DNA of 64,000 bases from Helichrysum umbraculigerum. Taxonomy: Eukaryota; Streptophyta; Magnoliopsida; Asterales; Asteraceae. Both the position numbers and the translations under genes were made by a program. Shown in pieces: positions 1-10,490 of the stretch (its first letter is position 1; every line of letters begins with the position of its first letter). The notes under the pieces were generated by a model, which saw only the letters and a program-made list of their open reading frames with translations, was not told the DNA's origin and ran no database searches. Location of the stretch: the NCBI GenBank assembly GCA_949592205.1, contig CATIUR010000001.1:212542250-212606249 (forward strand), written 5' to 3'.

Positions 1-2
1 TA

Positions 3-1808
3 AGATGGCAGATGGCCATGATTACAATCAGGGCAAAGAGGTTTATGCAGAATTCTGGGAACAGAAATTTTTCTTACAAGAGAGATGGTGTAGCTGGTTT
101 TGACAAGAGCAAGGTGGAGTGTTTCAACTGTCACAAGATGGGACACTTTGCTAGGGAGTGCAAGAGCACACAGGCTGGAGGATCTCAGAATGGTTTTGTA
201 AGAAATAATTCTGGTCCTCAAAGAAGATTGATACCAGTTCAGAACACCACTTCAGATTCATTGGTTGCTCAAGATGGAATGGGAGGATTTGACTGGAGTG
301 ATCAGGAAGAGCTTGTAACTACAAATCAAGCTTTGATGGCTGTCACAGAAGAACCAGAGTCTTCAGACATTCCATATGAGGTACAATCTAAATTATGTTC
401 TCCTGCATGTAAGAAAATGGTTAAATTTTATAGGGATCATAATATGGTTGTGTGTAATGAATTAAAAGCTTGTAAGGAAAAGAGTCAACATGCCACTTTA
501 GCTATTGAAAACTTAGAAAATCAGATAAAAGCTTATGAAAAGAATGAATCTCAATTTCACTTAGATATTAAGTATATAAATTGGGAAAAGAAAGCTTTAC
601 AAACAAAAGTGGATATGCTAAGTGCTAAGTTGGCTGAGGCAATTTCTGATAAAGAGTCAATAAAATTGAAAGTTGATGAATTGGAAAATGTTTCAAAAGG
701 TGTTCAAAACTTAATCAAGTCTCAAATTCATGATAAATTAAAACTTGGATTAGGTTACAACCTTAATGCTGTTCCTCCACCTTATAATCATACTTATTTC
801 CCACCTAAAAGTGATTTTGTTTTAGAAACACTTAAGGTAGGTGTGTCTGAGGAGGTTAAAAAGGTAGATCCAGTTGTTAATTGTGCTGATAATGTGAATT
901 TTGATAAAGTTGAGGTATCTGATTGGACTGAGGAAGATGAGAGTGATAATGATAGCTCATCAGGTGGTAATTCTGTAGATGGTAGTGTTAAGTCTATTAC
1001 TGGTCTAGTTTCTGAACTTAATAGTACTAAACTAGAAGAGGGTAAAAAGATGTTTGTTGAGAAAGCAAAAGCTCAAATAGATCAAGTCAGGAAAACCAAC
1101 AAGGCTAGTTCAGGTTTAGGATATGTACACAAAAAGGTCAACACTGAATCAAAAGACAAGTTGAAATCTGAGTGTGATAAGTGTACATGTAAATCAAAGA
1201 AGTCTGAGTTACATACTGCAAGTAATTTGAATAAATCCATTCCCAGGGGTAATCAAAGAAATTGGAACCAATTGGTTTCACAAAGGTTGGGTAATGGGTT
1301 TGAATGTGTGAAAAGAAAGTCATGTTTTATTTGTGGTAGATATAATCATCTTCAACAGGACTGTTACTACAATCCTAAAAATAATAGGAACAGTGGTACA
1401 TGTCATGTGTTGATAAATAAGCCTAACAGAGGCAAGGCTGCAGCCCCTGTTAATGCTACAGCAGTGCCCCTGTCAATGGCTAACAGAGGCAAGACACGAA
1501 CAGGGGAGGGTTTGACCACTGTCAGGCATGGTACCTCTGCTGGTATTAAACATCTCAAAAGAATGTATATACCAAGTAAAGCTACCACTGCCAGGGTAAT
1601 CAATACAAACTTAAAGGTGACCACTGTCAGACCATTAACCCCTGTCAGGTCTAAAACAGATTGTTTTTGGAGACACACAAATGTATCTACATCTAAAGTT
1701 TCCAAAACCAATGCAGCACTGAGATCAATCACTATCAAAAGGGTTGATGTCAAAGGTGCTCATGGGAAACCCAAAGCCAAATTGGTTTGGGTTCCCAAGA
1801 AAAACTAA
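3..1808 (+). CDS. gag: copia-1 gag (N-terminus outside window)
   Basis: Nucleocapsid/capsid protein of the copia element. The frame is open to the left edge, so the first visible ATG at 12 is probably internal. A CCHC zinc knuckle (CFNCHKMGHFAREC) is encoded near 120-160 and a second, CFICGRYNHLQQDC, near 1324-1365. Between them lies an acidic, lysine-rich, probably coiled-coil stretch. The C-terminal 130 codons are basic and are laced with the CCNCTGYYAG word on both strands. It ends at TAA 1806-1808 and overlaps pol by 22 bp, pol being in the -1 frame. Gag would package element RNA in cytoplasmic particles. Confidence 0.88.
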   Translation, partial: RWQMAMITIRAKRFMQNSGNRNFSYKRDGVAGFDKSKVECFNCHKMGHFARECKSTQAGGSQNGFVRNNSGPQRRLIPVQNTTSDSLVAQDGMGGFDWSDQEELVTTNQALMAVTEEPESSDIPYEVQSKLCSPACKKMVKFYRDHNMVVCNELKACKEKSQHATLAIENLENQIKAYEKNESQFHLDIKYINWEKKALQTKVDMLSAKLAEAISDKESIKLKVDELENVSKGVQNLIKSQIHDKLKLGLGYNLNAVPPPYNHTYFPPKSDFVLETLKVGVSEEVKKVDPVVNCADNVNFDKVEVSDWTEEDESDNDSSSGGNSVDGSVKSITGLVSELNSTKLEEGKKMFVEKAKAQIDQVRKTNKASSGLGYVHKKVNTESKDKLKSECDKCTCKSKKSELHTASNLNKSIPRGNQRNWNQLVSQRLGNGFECVKRKSCFICGRYNHLQQDCYYNPKNNRNSGTCHVLINKPNRGKAAAPVNATAVPLSMANRGKTRTGEGLTTVRHGTSAGIKHLKRMYIPSKATTARVINTNLKVTTVRPLTPVRSKTDCFWRHTNVSTSKVSKTNAALRSITIKRVDVKGAHGKPKAKLVWVPKKN

Positions 1809-4800
1809 TTGTTTTTCTCATATATGTGCAGGGCAAGCCACCAAGCTTATGGCATATTGATTCTGGCTGTTCAAGACACATGACTGGGGACAGGAAAAAG
1901 CTACAGGACTTTAAAGCGTTTGATGGAGGAGATGTAGCATTTGGAAGCAATCCTAAAGGAGGTAAAATCACAGGTAAAGGTAACGTAAAAAGCAGTAAGC
2001 TCACTTTCAATGATGTTTATTATGTTGAGCAATTGAGATACAATTTGCTTAGTGTGAGTCAAATCACAGATAAGCAAAATCCTGTATATTTCACTGACAC
2101 AGAATGCCTTATACTTTCTGAAAAACTCAAAATACCTGAAGATAAGATTTTAATGAGAGTTCCAAGAAAGGATAATGTATACTGTAGTGATTTAAACAAG
2201 ATGGAATCTCAAAATGTTAACTGTCTCATTTCTAAAGCTACTGTATCTGAATCTGAACTATGGCATAGGAGGATGTGTCACTTGAATTTCAAGACCATGA
2301 ATAAACTTGTTAGGAATAAGCTAGTGAGAGGCTTACCTGAAAAGTTGTTTGAATGTAGTGACCACTGTGTAGCATGTCTCAAAGGCAAGCAACACAAGAC
2401 CTCTTATAAGACCAAGCTTGTGAATACCAATACCACTCCCTTACACCTGTTACATATGGATTTGTTTGGCCCTACCAATGTAGCTAGTCAAGGGAAGAAA
2501 TCTTACTGTTTGGTAATAACTGATGATTACTCTAGAATGAGTTGGGTGTTCTTTCTTAGGACTAAGGATGAGACAGGTGAAATACTTAAATCATTCATAA
2601 CTAGGATTGAGAATTCAACTAATCAAAAGGTTAAGATCATCAGGTGTGATAATGGGACAGAATTTAAGAATCATGAGATGAATAAGTTCTGTGAGGATAA
2701 AGGTATAGAAAGACAGTATAGTGCACCTAGGACTCCACAACAAAATGGAGTAGCTGAGAGGAGGAATAGGACACTAATTGAGGCTGCTAGAAGCATGCTA
2801 GCAGATGCTAAACTTCCAATGTCCTTTTGGGCAGAGGCAGTTAGCACTGCTTGTTATGTTTTGAATAGGATTTTGATTATTAAACCTCATAACAAGACAC
2901 CCTATGAGTTATTCTTTAAGAGAAAACCTTTGGTTAGCTTTTTAAAACCATTTGGATGTCCTTGTACTGTCTTAAATACCAGAGATCATCTTGGTAAGTT
3001 TCAGAGTAAGGTAGATGAGGGTGTATTTGTTGGATACTCTATTCAAAGCAAGGCTTATAGAGTATTTAACAAAAGGACTAGGATCATAGAAGAGACCATG
3101 GATGTGACCTTTAATGAACATACATCAAATGTAGAAGGAAAAGGTCCAGAAGTTTTGTTTGATATTGATGCACTAACCCATGCTTTTAGATATCCAGATT
3201 TGTCTATTAGTGCAGATACAGATGCAGGTACAGATGCAGGTAATGATGCAGGTAAAGATGGGAATTCAACCTCAAGTCAAACTAAAAAGGATGACTTGAA
3301 GTATGTCTTGTTTCCTATTTGGACTCCAGATCCACCAGAAGTATTTCAACAGGATCAGGATCAACCAGAGAAAGATGCTTCTTCTGATGATTCAAATGGT
3401 TCACCTGGTAAAACTGGTGCAAGCAAGGGTACAGATGATTCAACTTCACCAGATCATCAACCATTCACTTCAAAGGGATCTCATACAGATCCAGAGCATG
3501 ATTATCCAAACTATTTTGAACAAAGTCCTCCATTTCAAGTCTTGGAGAGGACTTCTTTGTCAGATTCTGAAGCAACTCCAAAGCCATCAAAGGAAAGAGA
3601 GGAAAGAGAGTCTTTTTCAGACTCTGAGATAGATAATCTTTTGGGTTCTAATTTGGAAAGAGAACTACTTGATACTTCTACATCTAAATATGTGGTTCAT
3701 AAAGATCATTCCTTGGATTTGATCATTGGTGACATTAGTACTCCTGTTCAGACTAGACATCAAACCAAGGTAAGAGAAGAAGATGTACATACTTCATTAT
3801 ATGTATGTTTTCTTTCTCAGATGGAACCAAAGAAGGCAGTGGAGGCTCTCAAAGATCCAAGCTGGATTGAATCTATGCAGGAAGAATTGTTGCAATTCAA
3901 ACTGCAAGATGTGTGGGATTTGGTTGATCTTCCAAAAGGAAAGAAAGCTATAGGCACAAGATGGATCTTTAAGAACAAGAGAGATGAAAGAGGGATAGTG
4001 ATCAAGAATAAGGCTCGGTTGGTAGCACAGGGGTACACACAGGAAGAAGGCATAGATTATGATGATGTCTTTGCCCCTGTTGCTAGAATAGAAGCTATTA
4101 GATTATTTTTAGCTTATGCATCTTATCAAGATTTCAAAGTCTATCAAATGGATGTGAAGAGTGCTTTTCTTCATGGTCTAATTGATGATGAGGTGTATGT
4201 TTGCCAACCACCAGGGTTTGAAGATCCAACATATCCCGATAGAGTGTGCAGATTAAAGAAAGCATTGTATGGATTACATCAAGCTCCAAGAGCTTGGTAT
4301 GATACTCTATCTGAGTACTTGCTCAAGAATGGATTCAAGCGAGGTACTATTGACAAGACATTGTTTACCAAGAGGGTTCAAAGAGATATATTGCTGGTAC
4401 AGGTGTATGTTGATGATATTATTTTCGGGTCTACACGGGATTCATTGTGCAAAGAGTTTGAGGATTTAATGCATAAGAAGTTCAAGATGAGTTCAATGGG
4501 TGAACTCACATTCTTTTTAGGATTGCAGGTCAAGCAGAAGTTAGATGGAATCTTTATTAACCAAGGGAAGTATGTGAAAGATATTTTGAATAAATTTGGT
4601 TATAAAGATGTGAAGGTAGCTAGCACTCCCATGGAGGCACATAAACATCTTAATTCTGATCCTGAGGGGGAGGAAGTAGATGTGCACTTATACAGGTCAA
4701 TGATTGGTTCATTGATGTATTTAACTTCATCTAGACCTGATATAATGTTTGCAGTGTGTCTTTGTGCTAGATATCAGACCAATCCAAAGCAGTCACACAT

Positions 4801-5350
4801 GTATGCTGTGAAGAGAATCTTTAGATACTTGAAAGGTCAACCAGACTTGGGCCTTTGGTATGCTAAAGGATCAGATTTTGAGCTAAAGGCATTCACAGAT
4901 AGTGACTATGGTGGTGAGAATATGGATAGGAAATCGACTAGTGGAGGTTGTCAATTTCTTGGAAATAGGTTAGTGTCATGGCAATGCAAGAAGCAAACCA
5001 CAGTTTCCACTTCTACAGCAGAAGCAGAATATGTTGCAGCATCAAGTTGCTGTGCACAGGTTCTTTGGATTCAGAATCAAATGCTGGATTATGGTTTGAC
5101 TTTCATGAACACTCCTATTTATATTGATAATATTTCTGCTATTAGTATCATTCAGAATCCAGTTAAGCATTCAAAAACCAAACACATTGAGATCAGATAT
5201 CATTTTATACGAGATTGTTATGATAAAAGATTGATTCATATTTTTAAAATTCATACTGATAATCAACTTGCAGATCTTTTTACAAAAGCATTTGATGTAG
5301 GAAGATTTACATTTTTGATAACTAATATTGGTATGATCAATCTCACGTAG
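1787..5350 (+). CDS. pol: copia-1 pol: protease, integrase, reverse transcriptase, RNase H
   Basis: The 1187-codon frame is intact. In order: aspartic protease with DSGCSRHMT (about 1860); GAG-pre-integrase zinc region (LWHRRMCHLN, CVACLKGK, about 2260-2390); integrase core with acidic residues in HMDLFGP, IRCDNGTEF and the QQNGVAERRNRT region (2450-2800); an acidic, serine-rich linker (3180-3720); reverse transcriptase with YVDDIIFGS (about 4405); RNase H with FTDSDYGG and STAEAEYVA (4890-5060). Its first ATG lies in the gag overlap, so Pol is probably made by frameshifting or from a spliced or edited message rather than from this ATG. Alternatively the frame break is a mutation. Confidence 0.93.
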   Translation: MGSQEKLIVFLIYVQGKPPSLWHIDSGCSRHMTGDRKKLQDFKAFDGGDVAFGSNPKGGKITGKGNVKSSKLTFNDVYYVEQLRYNLLSVSQITDKQNPVYFTDTECLILSEKLKIPEDKILMRVPRKDNVYCSDLNKMESQNVNCLISKATVSESELWHRRMCHLNFKTMNKLVRNKLVRGLPEKLFECSDHCVACLKGKQHKTSYKTKLVNTNTTPLHLLHMDLFGPTNVASQGKKSYCLVITDDYSRMSWVFFLRTKDETGEILKSFITRIENSTNQKVKIIRCDNGTEFKNHEMNKFCEDKGIERQYSAPRTPQQNGVAERRNRTLIEAARSMLADAKLPMSFWAEAVSTACYVLNRILIIKPHNKTPYELFFKRKPLVSFLKPFGCPCTVLNTRDHLGKFQSKVDEGVFVGYSIQSKAYRVFNKRTRIIEETMDVTFNEHTSNVEGKGPEVLFDIDALTHAFRYPDLSISADTDAGTDAGNDAGKDGNSTSSQTKKDDLKYVLFPIWTPDPPEVFQQDQDQPEKDASSDDSNGSPGKTGASKGTDDSTSPDHQPFTSKGSHTDPEHDYPNYFEQSPPFQVLERTSLSDSEATPKPSKEREERESFSDSEIDNLLGSNLERELLDTSTSKYVVHKDHSLDLIIGDISTPVQTRHQTKVREEDVHTSLYVCFLSQMEPKKAVEALKDPSWIESMQEELLQFKLQDVWDLVDLPKGKKAIGTRWIFKNKRDERGIVIKNKARLVAQGYTQEEGIDYDDVFAPVARIEAIRLFLAYASYQDFKVYQMDVKSAFLHGLIDDEVYVCQPPGFEDPTYPDRVCRLKKALYGLHQAPRAWYDTLSEYLLKNGFKRGTIDKTLFTKRVQRDILLVQVYVDDIIFGSTRDSLCKEFEDLMHKKFKMSSMGELTFFLGLQVKQKLDGIFINQGKYVKDILNKFGYKDVKVASTPMEAHKHLNSDPEGEEVDVHLYRSMIGSLMYLTSSRPDIMFAVCLCARYQTNPKQSHMYAVKRIFRYLKGQPDLGLWYAKGSDFELKAFTDSDYGGENMDRKSTSGGCQFLGNRLVSWQCKKQTTVSTSTAEAEYVAASSCCAQVLWIQNQMLDYGLTFMNTPIYIDNISAISIIQNPVKHSKTKHIEIRYHFIRDCYDKRLIHIFKIHTDNQLADLFTKAFDVGRFTFLITNIGMINLT

Positions 5351-5621
5351 TGTTTTGGTCTGGATTTGATACTAACAGGGGTAAAATATATTGTATGTGA
5401 CAGGGTCAGGTGTTGCCACTGTTAGCTTCATCATGATAACAGATGGTGCCACTGTTAGTTTACCTTTGCCACTGTCAGTTTATTTTAAACCCCTGCTGTA
5501 TATGTGTGTAATTTAACCCCTGCTAGTTGTTTTTCTTAGTTTAATATTGCAGGTTTCAGCCACTGTCAAGAGACATCACTTGAGCTGGAATTTAATGTTT
5601 TATTTGTTTCTTCTTATCTTT

Positions 5622-5652
<31 letters not shown>

Positions 5653-6015
5653 TTTCGTTGTCTAACTAAGCTAAGTTTATGCCCCTGTTAGTTCTAAGTT
5701 GGCGTTTCCTTGGTCGGATGCCCCTGCTAGACTTTCAGCCGCTGCTAGCTTTGTTAGATGGTTAGAAAGGGTTGACTATAAATTGACCAAGTGAGGTACC
5801 CCTGTTGGGTTTGTTTGTAAATTGTGCCCCTGTTGGGTATAACCAGAAGTGCCACTGCTAGTTCTATTTTTAGGGCTTGGCACTGTCATCAAATAAATAC
5901 TCAAATACTTCACTTTTTCAATTACGCTTTCAAAATTTTCAAAACCCTTCAATAATCGCTCTCGCTTTGAGTTGTTTATTGTAATTCACTCTTCGTTCGT
6001 TCATCAATTACATCA
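5351..6015 (+). repeat. pol-to-ORF spacer of copia-1 with CCNCTGYYAG word array and poly(A) tract
   Basis: This noncoding stretch joins pol to the additional ORF. About 13 copies of a word close to CC(A/C/G)CTG(T/C)(T/C)AG lie between 5410 and 5890, nearly all in the element's sense orientation. An A run of about 28 bases starts near 5625. The sequence just before the ORF (5900-6015) is pyrimidine-rich and could be a leader or a splice region. I see no coding potential. Confidence 0.8.
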
Positions 6016-9000
6016 ATGGCATCTTCATCGTCGTCTGATTCTGGTACTTCTATGCTAAGTGTTCATTCTGAACACAATATGAGGGCTTTCTTGAATAAAG
6101 AACTTGCCGATGAGTATTTTCACCATATCATCGATTTCTTGAGTAATTGTCCAGTTACTTATGCCCTTACTGTCGCTCCACGATTGATTCGATCACATAT
6201 TCAGGAATTCTGGCAGAATGCAAAGGAAGGGAATGTTAATGGCATTACTCACATTCATTCCACTGTCAAGGGTCAGAAGGTAATGGTTACTGAGATTATT
6301 CTAAGAGAGCTTTTACAGTTTGATGATGAAGGTGAAATTCTGGAATTATCGAGAGAAGATTTGTTTAAAGGCATTATGGATATGGGGTATGAAGGTTCAG
6401 GAAAGACAAGATCAGCATATACTTTCTTGAAGTCATGGTTTTGTCCTCAATGGAAGTTCTACATTCATACTTTTCTGGTATGTTTGTCTCAAAAGAGAAC
6501 TAGTTTTAATGAATTTAGTTCTACTATTGCATATCCTATTATCTGCTTGGCACAGGGTATTAAATTTAATATGTCTAGATTTATCTTAGATAATATGGTT
6601 AGGAATGTAAAGGGTGATACATTCGTTATGTACCCTAGATTTGTTCAGCTTTTATTGAATAATCAATTGTCAAATCTGCCAGCAGAGGATAGTGTGATTG
6701 TTAGTTCTACTCTATCTTTGAGGACTATTAAGGCTATGAATCAGTATCAGAATGCTTTTTCTAAGAAGGAAACTGCATTATTTTCTACAATGCTAGTTAC
6801 TCCTTCTGCCACTGGTGGTGTATTACCAACACCATCTGGACCAAATGATGACAGACCAACAAAACAAGTTGGTTCTGAACACACATCAGGAGGTGTCATC
6901 AAACGAAAACAAGGGAACAAACAGCCTACCCAATCTAAAGCCAAGAAATCCAAGAAGGCTACACAGGCTATGGAGATTCCTGTTTCTCCACAGTCTCAGT
7001 CAACTGTTCCAACACAACAGGTGAACATACTTGATGAAAATGTTCATTCTGGAAGGGCTGCCACTACTGTTTCTAGCCCACTGGCAGGGCAGGATAGTGG
7101 TAACATTAATCAGACCCAACCAGAGGCAACTATGTTTGATGAACCTATGGGTGATGATTCAAATGTAGGTCCCAGTACCAATAACCAAGGGACATCTGCA
7201 GTGGCAGATGTGGGCAAGGATTCAACTAAGAGGTCACACTCTAATGTTGATGAGCCTAGTGATACTGATGAATTGACGATTTCCTATCTTGTACATGATG
7301 TCAATAAACTGTGGAGCAAATATGAGAGGGAAAGGGCTTACAGAAAAGAGGCTCAATAGAAAATTCAAGCTCAGGATGAGTTAATTGCTAAGCAGAAGGA
7401 GATCATTGATCATCAGAAGGCAGAGTTGCTTGATGTGCAGAATAGATTGTTAATGCTTGAGGAGGCTGTCAACAATATTCTTTTACCTGCGAATAAGTTA
7501 AAGGAATCTTCAGGCAAGGGGGAGAAGAAAGCAGAAGATGATAATATGCCTGAAGATGATGGTTCAAGAAAAGCAGGTGATGATGATGATGATGATTCAT
7601 ATGGACCTCATAATGATATGAGTGGAGTAATGATATATGTTGATGAGATGCATGATGATTCTGCAGCTACAGAGGTGCTTGAGCTTGATGATAATACAGC
7701 TACAGAGGTGCTTGAGTTTGATGATAACACAGTTGAGATGGATATATGTGAGCATAATGAGGCACAATCAGAAGACACTGTGGAGTTAGTGTTTGATGAT
7801 AAAGATGATGATTATGTGCAGAGCAGGGATAAGGCTGAGGAGGAGCTAAATGTATCTGATTATGTGATACATGAAAGTTTAGATGATGAGATGGTAGATG
7901 CTGCAGATGACAGAAGTATGGTGGTATATACTGGTGAAGATTCTTCTGAAAATGTTAATACAAGTGATGGTGCAGGAGCAGAGCAGACTGATGAAACAGT
8001 TTATCAGGTATTTCCATTGAATAAAGGGTTGCCTGAGAAAGCTGCACTTAGATTATATTTTTAGGATGTGATGGGTGCTAATCTGGAAAATAAGAAAAGA
8101 GTTAGTTTCAGTGATAGGCCAGTGTATGAGGTGGTTGATGATGTTGAAAAAGAGATGAAAGAAGGAGAAGTTGAGGTTAAGGGGGAGCAATCAAAGTCAA
8201 TTGCTGAAGAGAAGAAGTTGCAGACCTTTACAAGAAAGAAATCTATTCCCAGAAGAAAGCCAACTAATACTTTATCCCCTGTTAAAACTTCTACCACTGT
8301 TGTCACAATTTCAACCCCTGTCAACACTAACACTACCACTGTTACATCTACCCCTGTTAGTACACCAACACCTACCACTGTTGATACATCAATCACCACT
8401 GCTGTCATATCAACCCCTGTCACAACTACCACAACAACAAGACCAAGAGAGGTACCTGTTACAATAAGAGAACCAACTTCTCCACTCAAACCTAAGTCTA
8501 AATTGCCTGTGATTGATCCAAAAGACAAAGGTAAAGGAAAGTTGAAAGAAAAATCAAAAGTGAAAGAAATTAAAGAACCTCATATTGAGTCTCATGATAT
8601 GCTGAGGATGCAAGTAGAAGAAAGAGAAAGGTTGATAAGGAGAGCTGCAGAAGCTAAAGCTGAAGAAGAGGGTGATGATGTTAAAATGATTTTGGATGAT
8701 CTGAGTGTAGTGACTATTACACAGAAAGCTGCAGAGATTGTTAAAGAAAAGACTGCACAAGGATTAAAGCTTCCTGCTCAGAGAGTTCATGATTATTTAA
8801 AGAAGAAGAAAGGTAATGAAGAGGAAGAGTTATCTTCTGGATTTTTGTTGATGAAAAGATCAAATGAGGAAAGGGCTAGAAAGAAAAAGCAAGAGGAATT
8901 AGCCAAGAAGAGGAGTAAACCTTTACCATATGCTGAAAGGAGAAGACAAATGATCAATGCTCTGTCTGAAAATTATGCCCCAGCTAAAATTGTTAAAGGA

Positions 9001-9888
9001 TGGAATATGCAGAAGCTGCAACAGGCATATGATAGGTATATGGGAAGAGATGATGAGTGGACAAAGAAAATGGAAGAGAATAGGCATTTGAATGCATTGA
9101 TGAAGGAGAAGAAAGAAAAGGCAGATAAGGAAATGGTAAAATTTTTGAAAGAAGAAGAAGAAAGAAGAGAAAAGGCAGCTGCTGAGGCAGCAGAGAAAGC
9201 CTTAGAGGATAAGCAGAATGAAGTCAGAAGAAATTCATGGAAAAATCAGATTTCTAAAGACAATGTTATTCCTGATATTCCAAGATTTGATCCAGAGCTG
9301 AAAAAGAGAATCAAGATTCTGACTGATAGCAAGGAGATTTCTGAAGGACCAAGAAAGGCTAGAATTATAAATTGGGAAGGAGTAGCAATTGATTATGGTT
9401 TCAGAAAAATGATCCTTGAGATCAAGATTGAAAGGGAAAGAGGATTTGATGACCATGTTGGGAGTATGGTTGATTTGCTCAGAATTTGTACAAGAGATGA
9501 TCTTATGGAGTTGTATCAAGTGAGCAGAATCAGGAATAGAAAGAACTCTGAAGCTGTGATTGAAAGACAAATGATGGAGTTATTGCAAAGCCTGTTTGAA
9601 CCAGCCAGCATGTATCACTTATTCTTTCATTGATATCAAAGGGTTATAACCTGGAGATATTTTGCCAGAGCTGGAGTACACATGGTAGTATTTAACAATG
9701 GGCAGGTGATCTACATGTTTGATGATCGACACTATGTGCTAGGAACAGGGCTGCTGAATAGATTGGTTGATTTGAAGTTATCTACAACCATCATTACTGA
9801 AGGAGCTTACAGAGCTTTATACATGGTGTTCAATCAACTACATAAGAGGCAAACGATGAAGGAGATAGAAGAAGAAAAGAAGGATTGA
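6016..9888 (+). pseudogene. copia-1 additional ORF (aORF), three in-frame stops
   Basis: A single frame runs from ATG 6016 to TGA 9888 (about 1290 codons), broken only by TAG at 7357-7359, TAG at 8062-8064 and TGA at 9631-9633, with no frameshift. The N-terminal 240 residues are a helical domain (HNMRAFL, ELLQFDDEG, MGYEG, PQWKFYIH). The centre is acidic and disordered (7500-8000), followed by a Thr/Pro-rich stretch built on the CCNCTG word (8276-8425). A lysine/glutamate-rich coiled-coil region (8520-9250) leads to a C-terminal domain with DDLMELYQVSRI. The position matches the env-like ORF of Sireviruses, but I see no signal peptide or membrane anchor. The N-terminal domain is related to the ORF at 60418-62665. 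Such ORFs are, as far as I recall, widespread in Asteraceae annotations and sometimes labelled longin-like. Function unknown. Confidence 0.75.
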
Positions 9889-9917
9889 AACTTGAATCAT
9901 TACTCTGAATGATCAAG

Positions 9918-9930
9918 TTTAGGGGGAGAT
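9918..9930 (+). other. polypurine tract of copia-1
   Basis: TTTAGGGGGAGAT lies immediately before the TG that starts the 3' LTR. Such a purine run primes plus-strand DNA synthesis in copia elements. Confidence 0.8.
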
Positions 9931-10490
9931 TGTTGAGAACTGAGACACTGTCATATCTGCTCAGAATACAAGTATCATGCCGCTGTTGGTATAAGACTTC
10001 AACCACTGTTAGTAGAAGTCAACCACTGTTAGAAGAAGACAACCGCTGTTAGTACATTTGTCTAACAGGGCCACTGTTGGTATATGTAAAGCGTTTTGTA
10101 TCAAGTACTCAACCACTGTTAATGTTATATGAGTACTACCCCTGTTAGTTATATACTCAACCACTGTTGGTTAGTCGGTTAGAGATAATTATGGAATAGA
10201 TAGGATTTCTATAATAGTTTGATTCTGTAAAGGACTCTATATGTTATAGATAGAGATCCTGTAAAATCCTAGATAAGACGAATTCATTCTAGTTATTAGC
10301 TTCAAGGTTGTAAACCCTAACACAAATTGTGTGTTCGTATTATTGTTAATAATATTGAAGCTTTTGGTTAGATATTCTGTTATATACAAGTTTGTTCTTC
10401 AAGTTATTAATAAACTATTCCGCAAGCTTATTAATAATCAATCAAAGTAATACATACTAAGATCTCTAGCTGGGATCATCATACATCACA
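9931..10490 (+). repeat. 3' LTR of copia-1
   Basis: It starts TGTTGAGAACTGAG after the polypurine tract and ends ATACATCACA, giving TG...CA ends and about 560 bp. Nine copies of the CCNCTGYYAG word lie between 9945 and 10172, three of them on a 21-bp step (about 10000, 10021, 10042). The right end is set by analogy and by loss of element-like sequence, because the partner LTR is outside the window. Confidence 0.75.

Larger units (their letters stand above)
1..10490 (+). mobile_element. copia-1: Sirevirus-like Ty1/copia element (5' end outside window)
   Basis: The visible order is gag, protease, integrase, RT, RNase H, spacer, additional ORF, polypurine tract, 3' LTR. Integrase before RT defines Ty1/copia. 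A long ORF after pol and a gag with two zinc knuckles fit the Sirevirus (SIRE/Maximus) lineage. The 5' LTR and gag N-terminus lie left of the window, so the target duplication cannot be checked; the 5 bp after the 3' LTR are AACTT. Gag and pol are open, while the additional ORF carries three stops. The element lies in the decayed interior of the Ty3/gypsy element G. Confidence 0.9.

Noticed and set aside
5625..5652. Poly(A) tract as mark of a processed retrogene
   Set aside because: It lies between pol and the additional ORF of one continuous element, with no target duplication or gene-like sequence before it.
8061..8528. 155-codon minus-strand frame in copia-1
   Set aside because: Shadow of the Thr/Pro-rich word array; valine-rich composition is what antisense of ACC/CCT words gives.
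6016..9888. env-like glycoprotein in copia-1
   Set aside because: Position fits the Sirevirus env-like ORF, but no signal peptide, transmembrane segment or cysteine pattern is visible.
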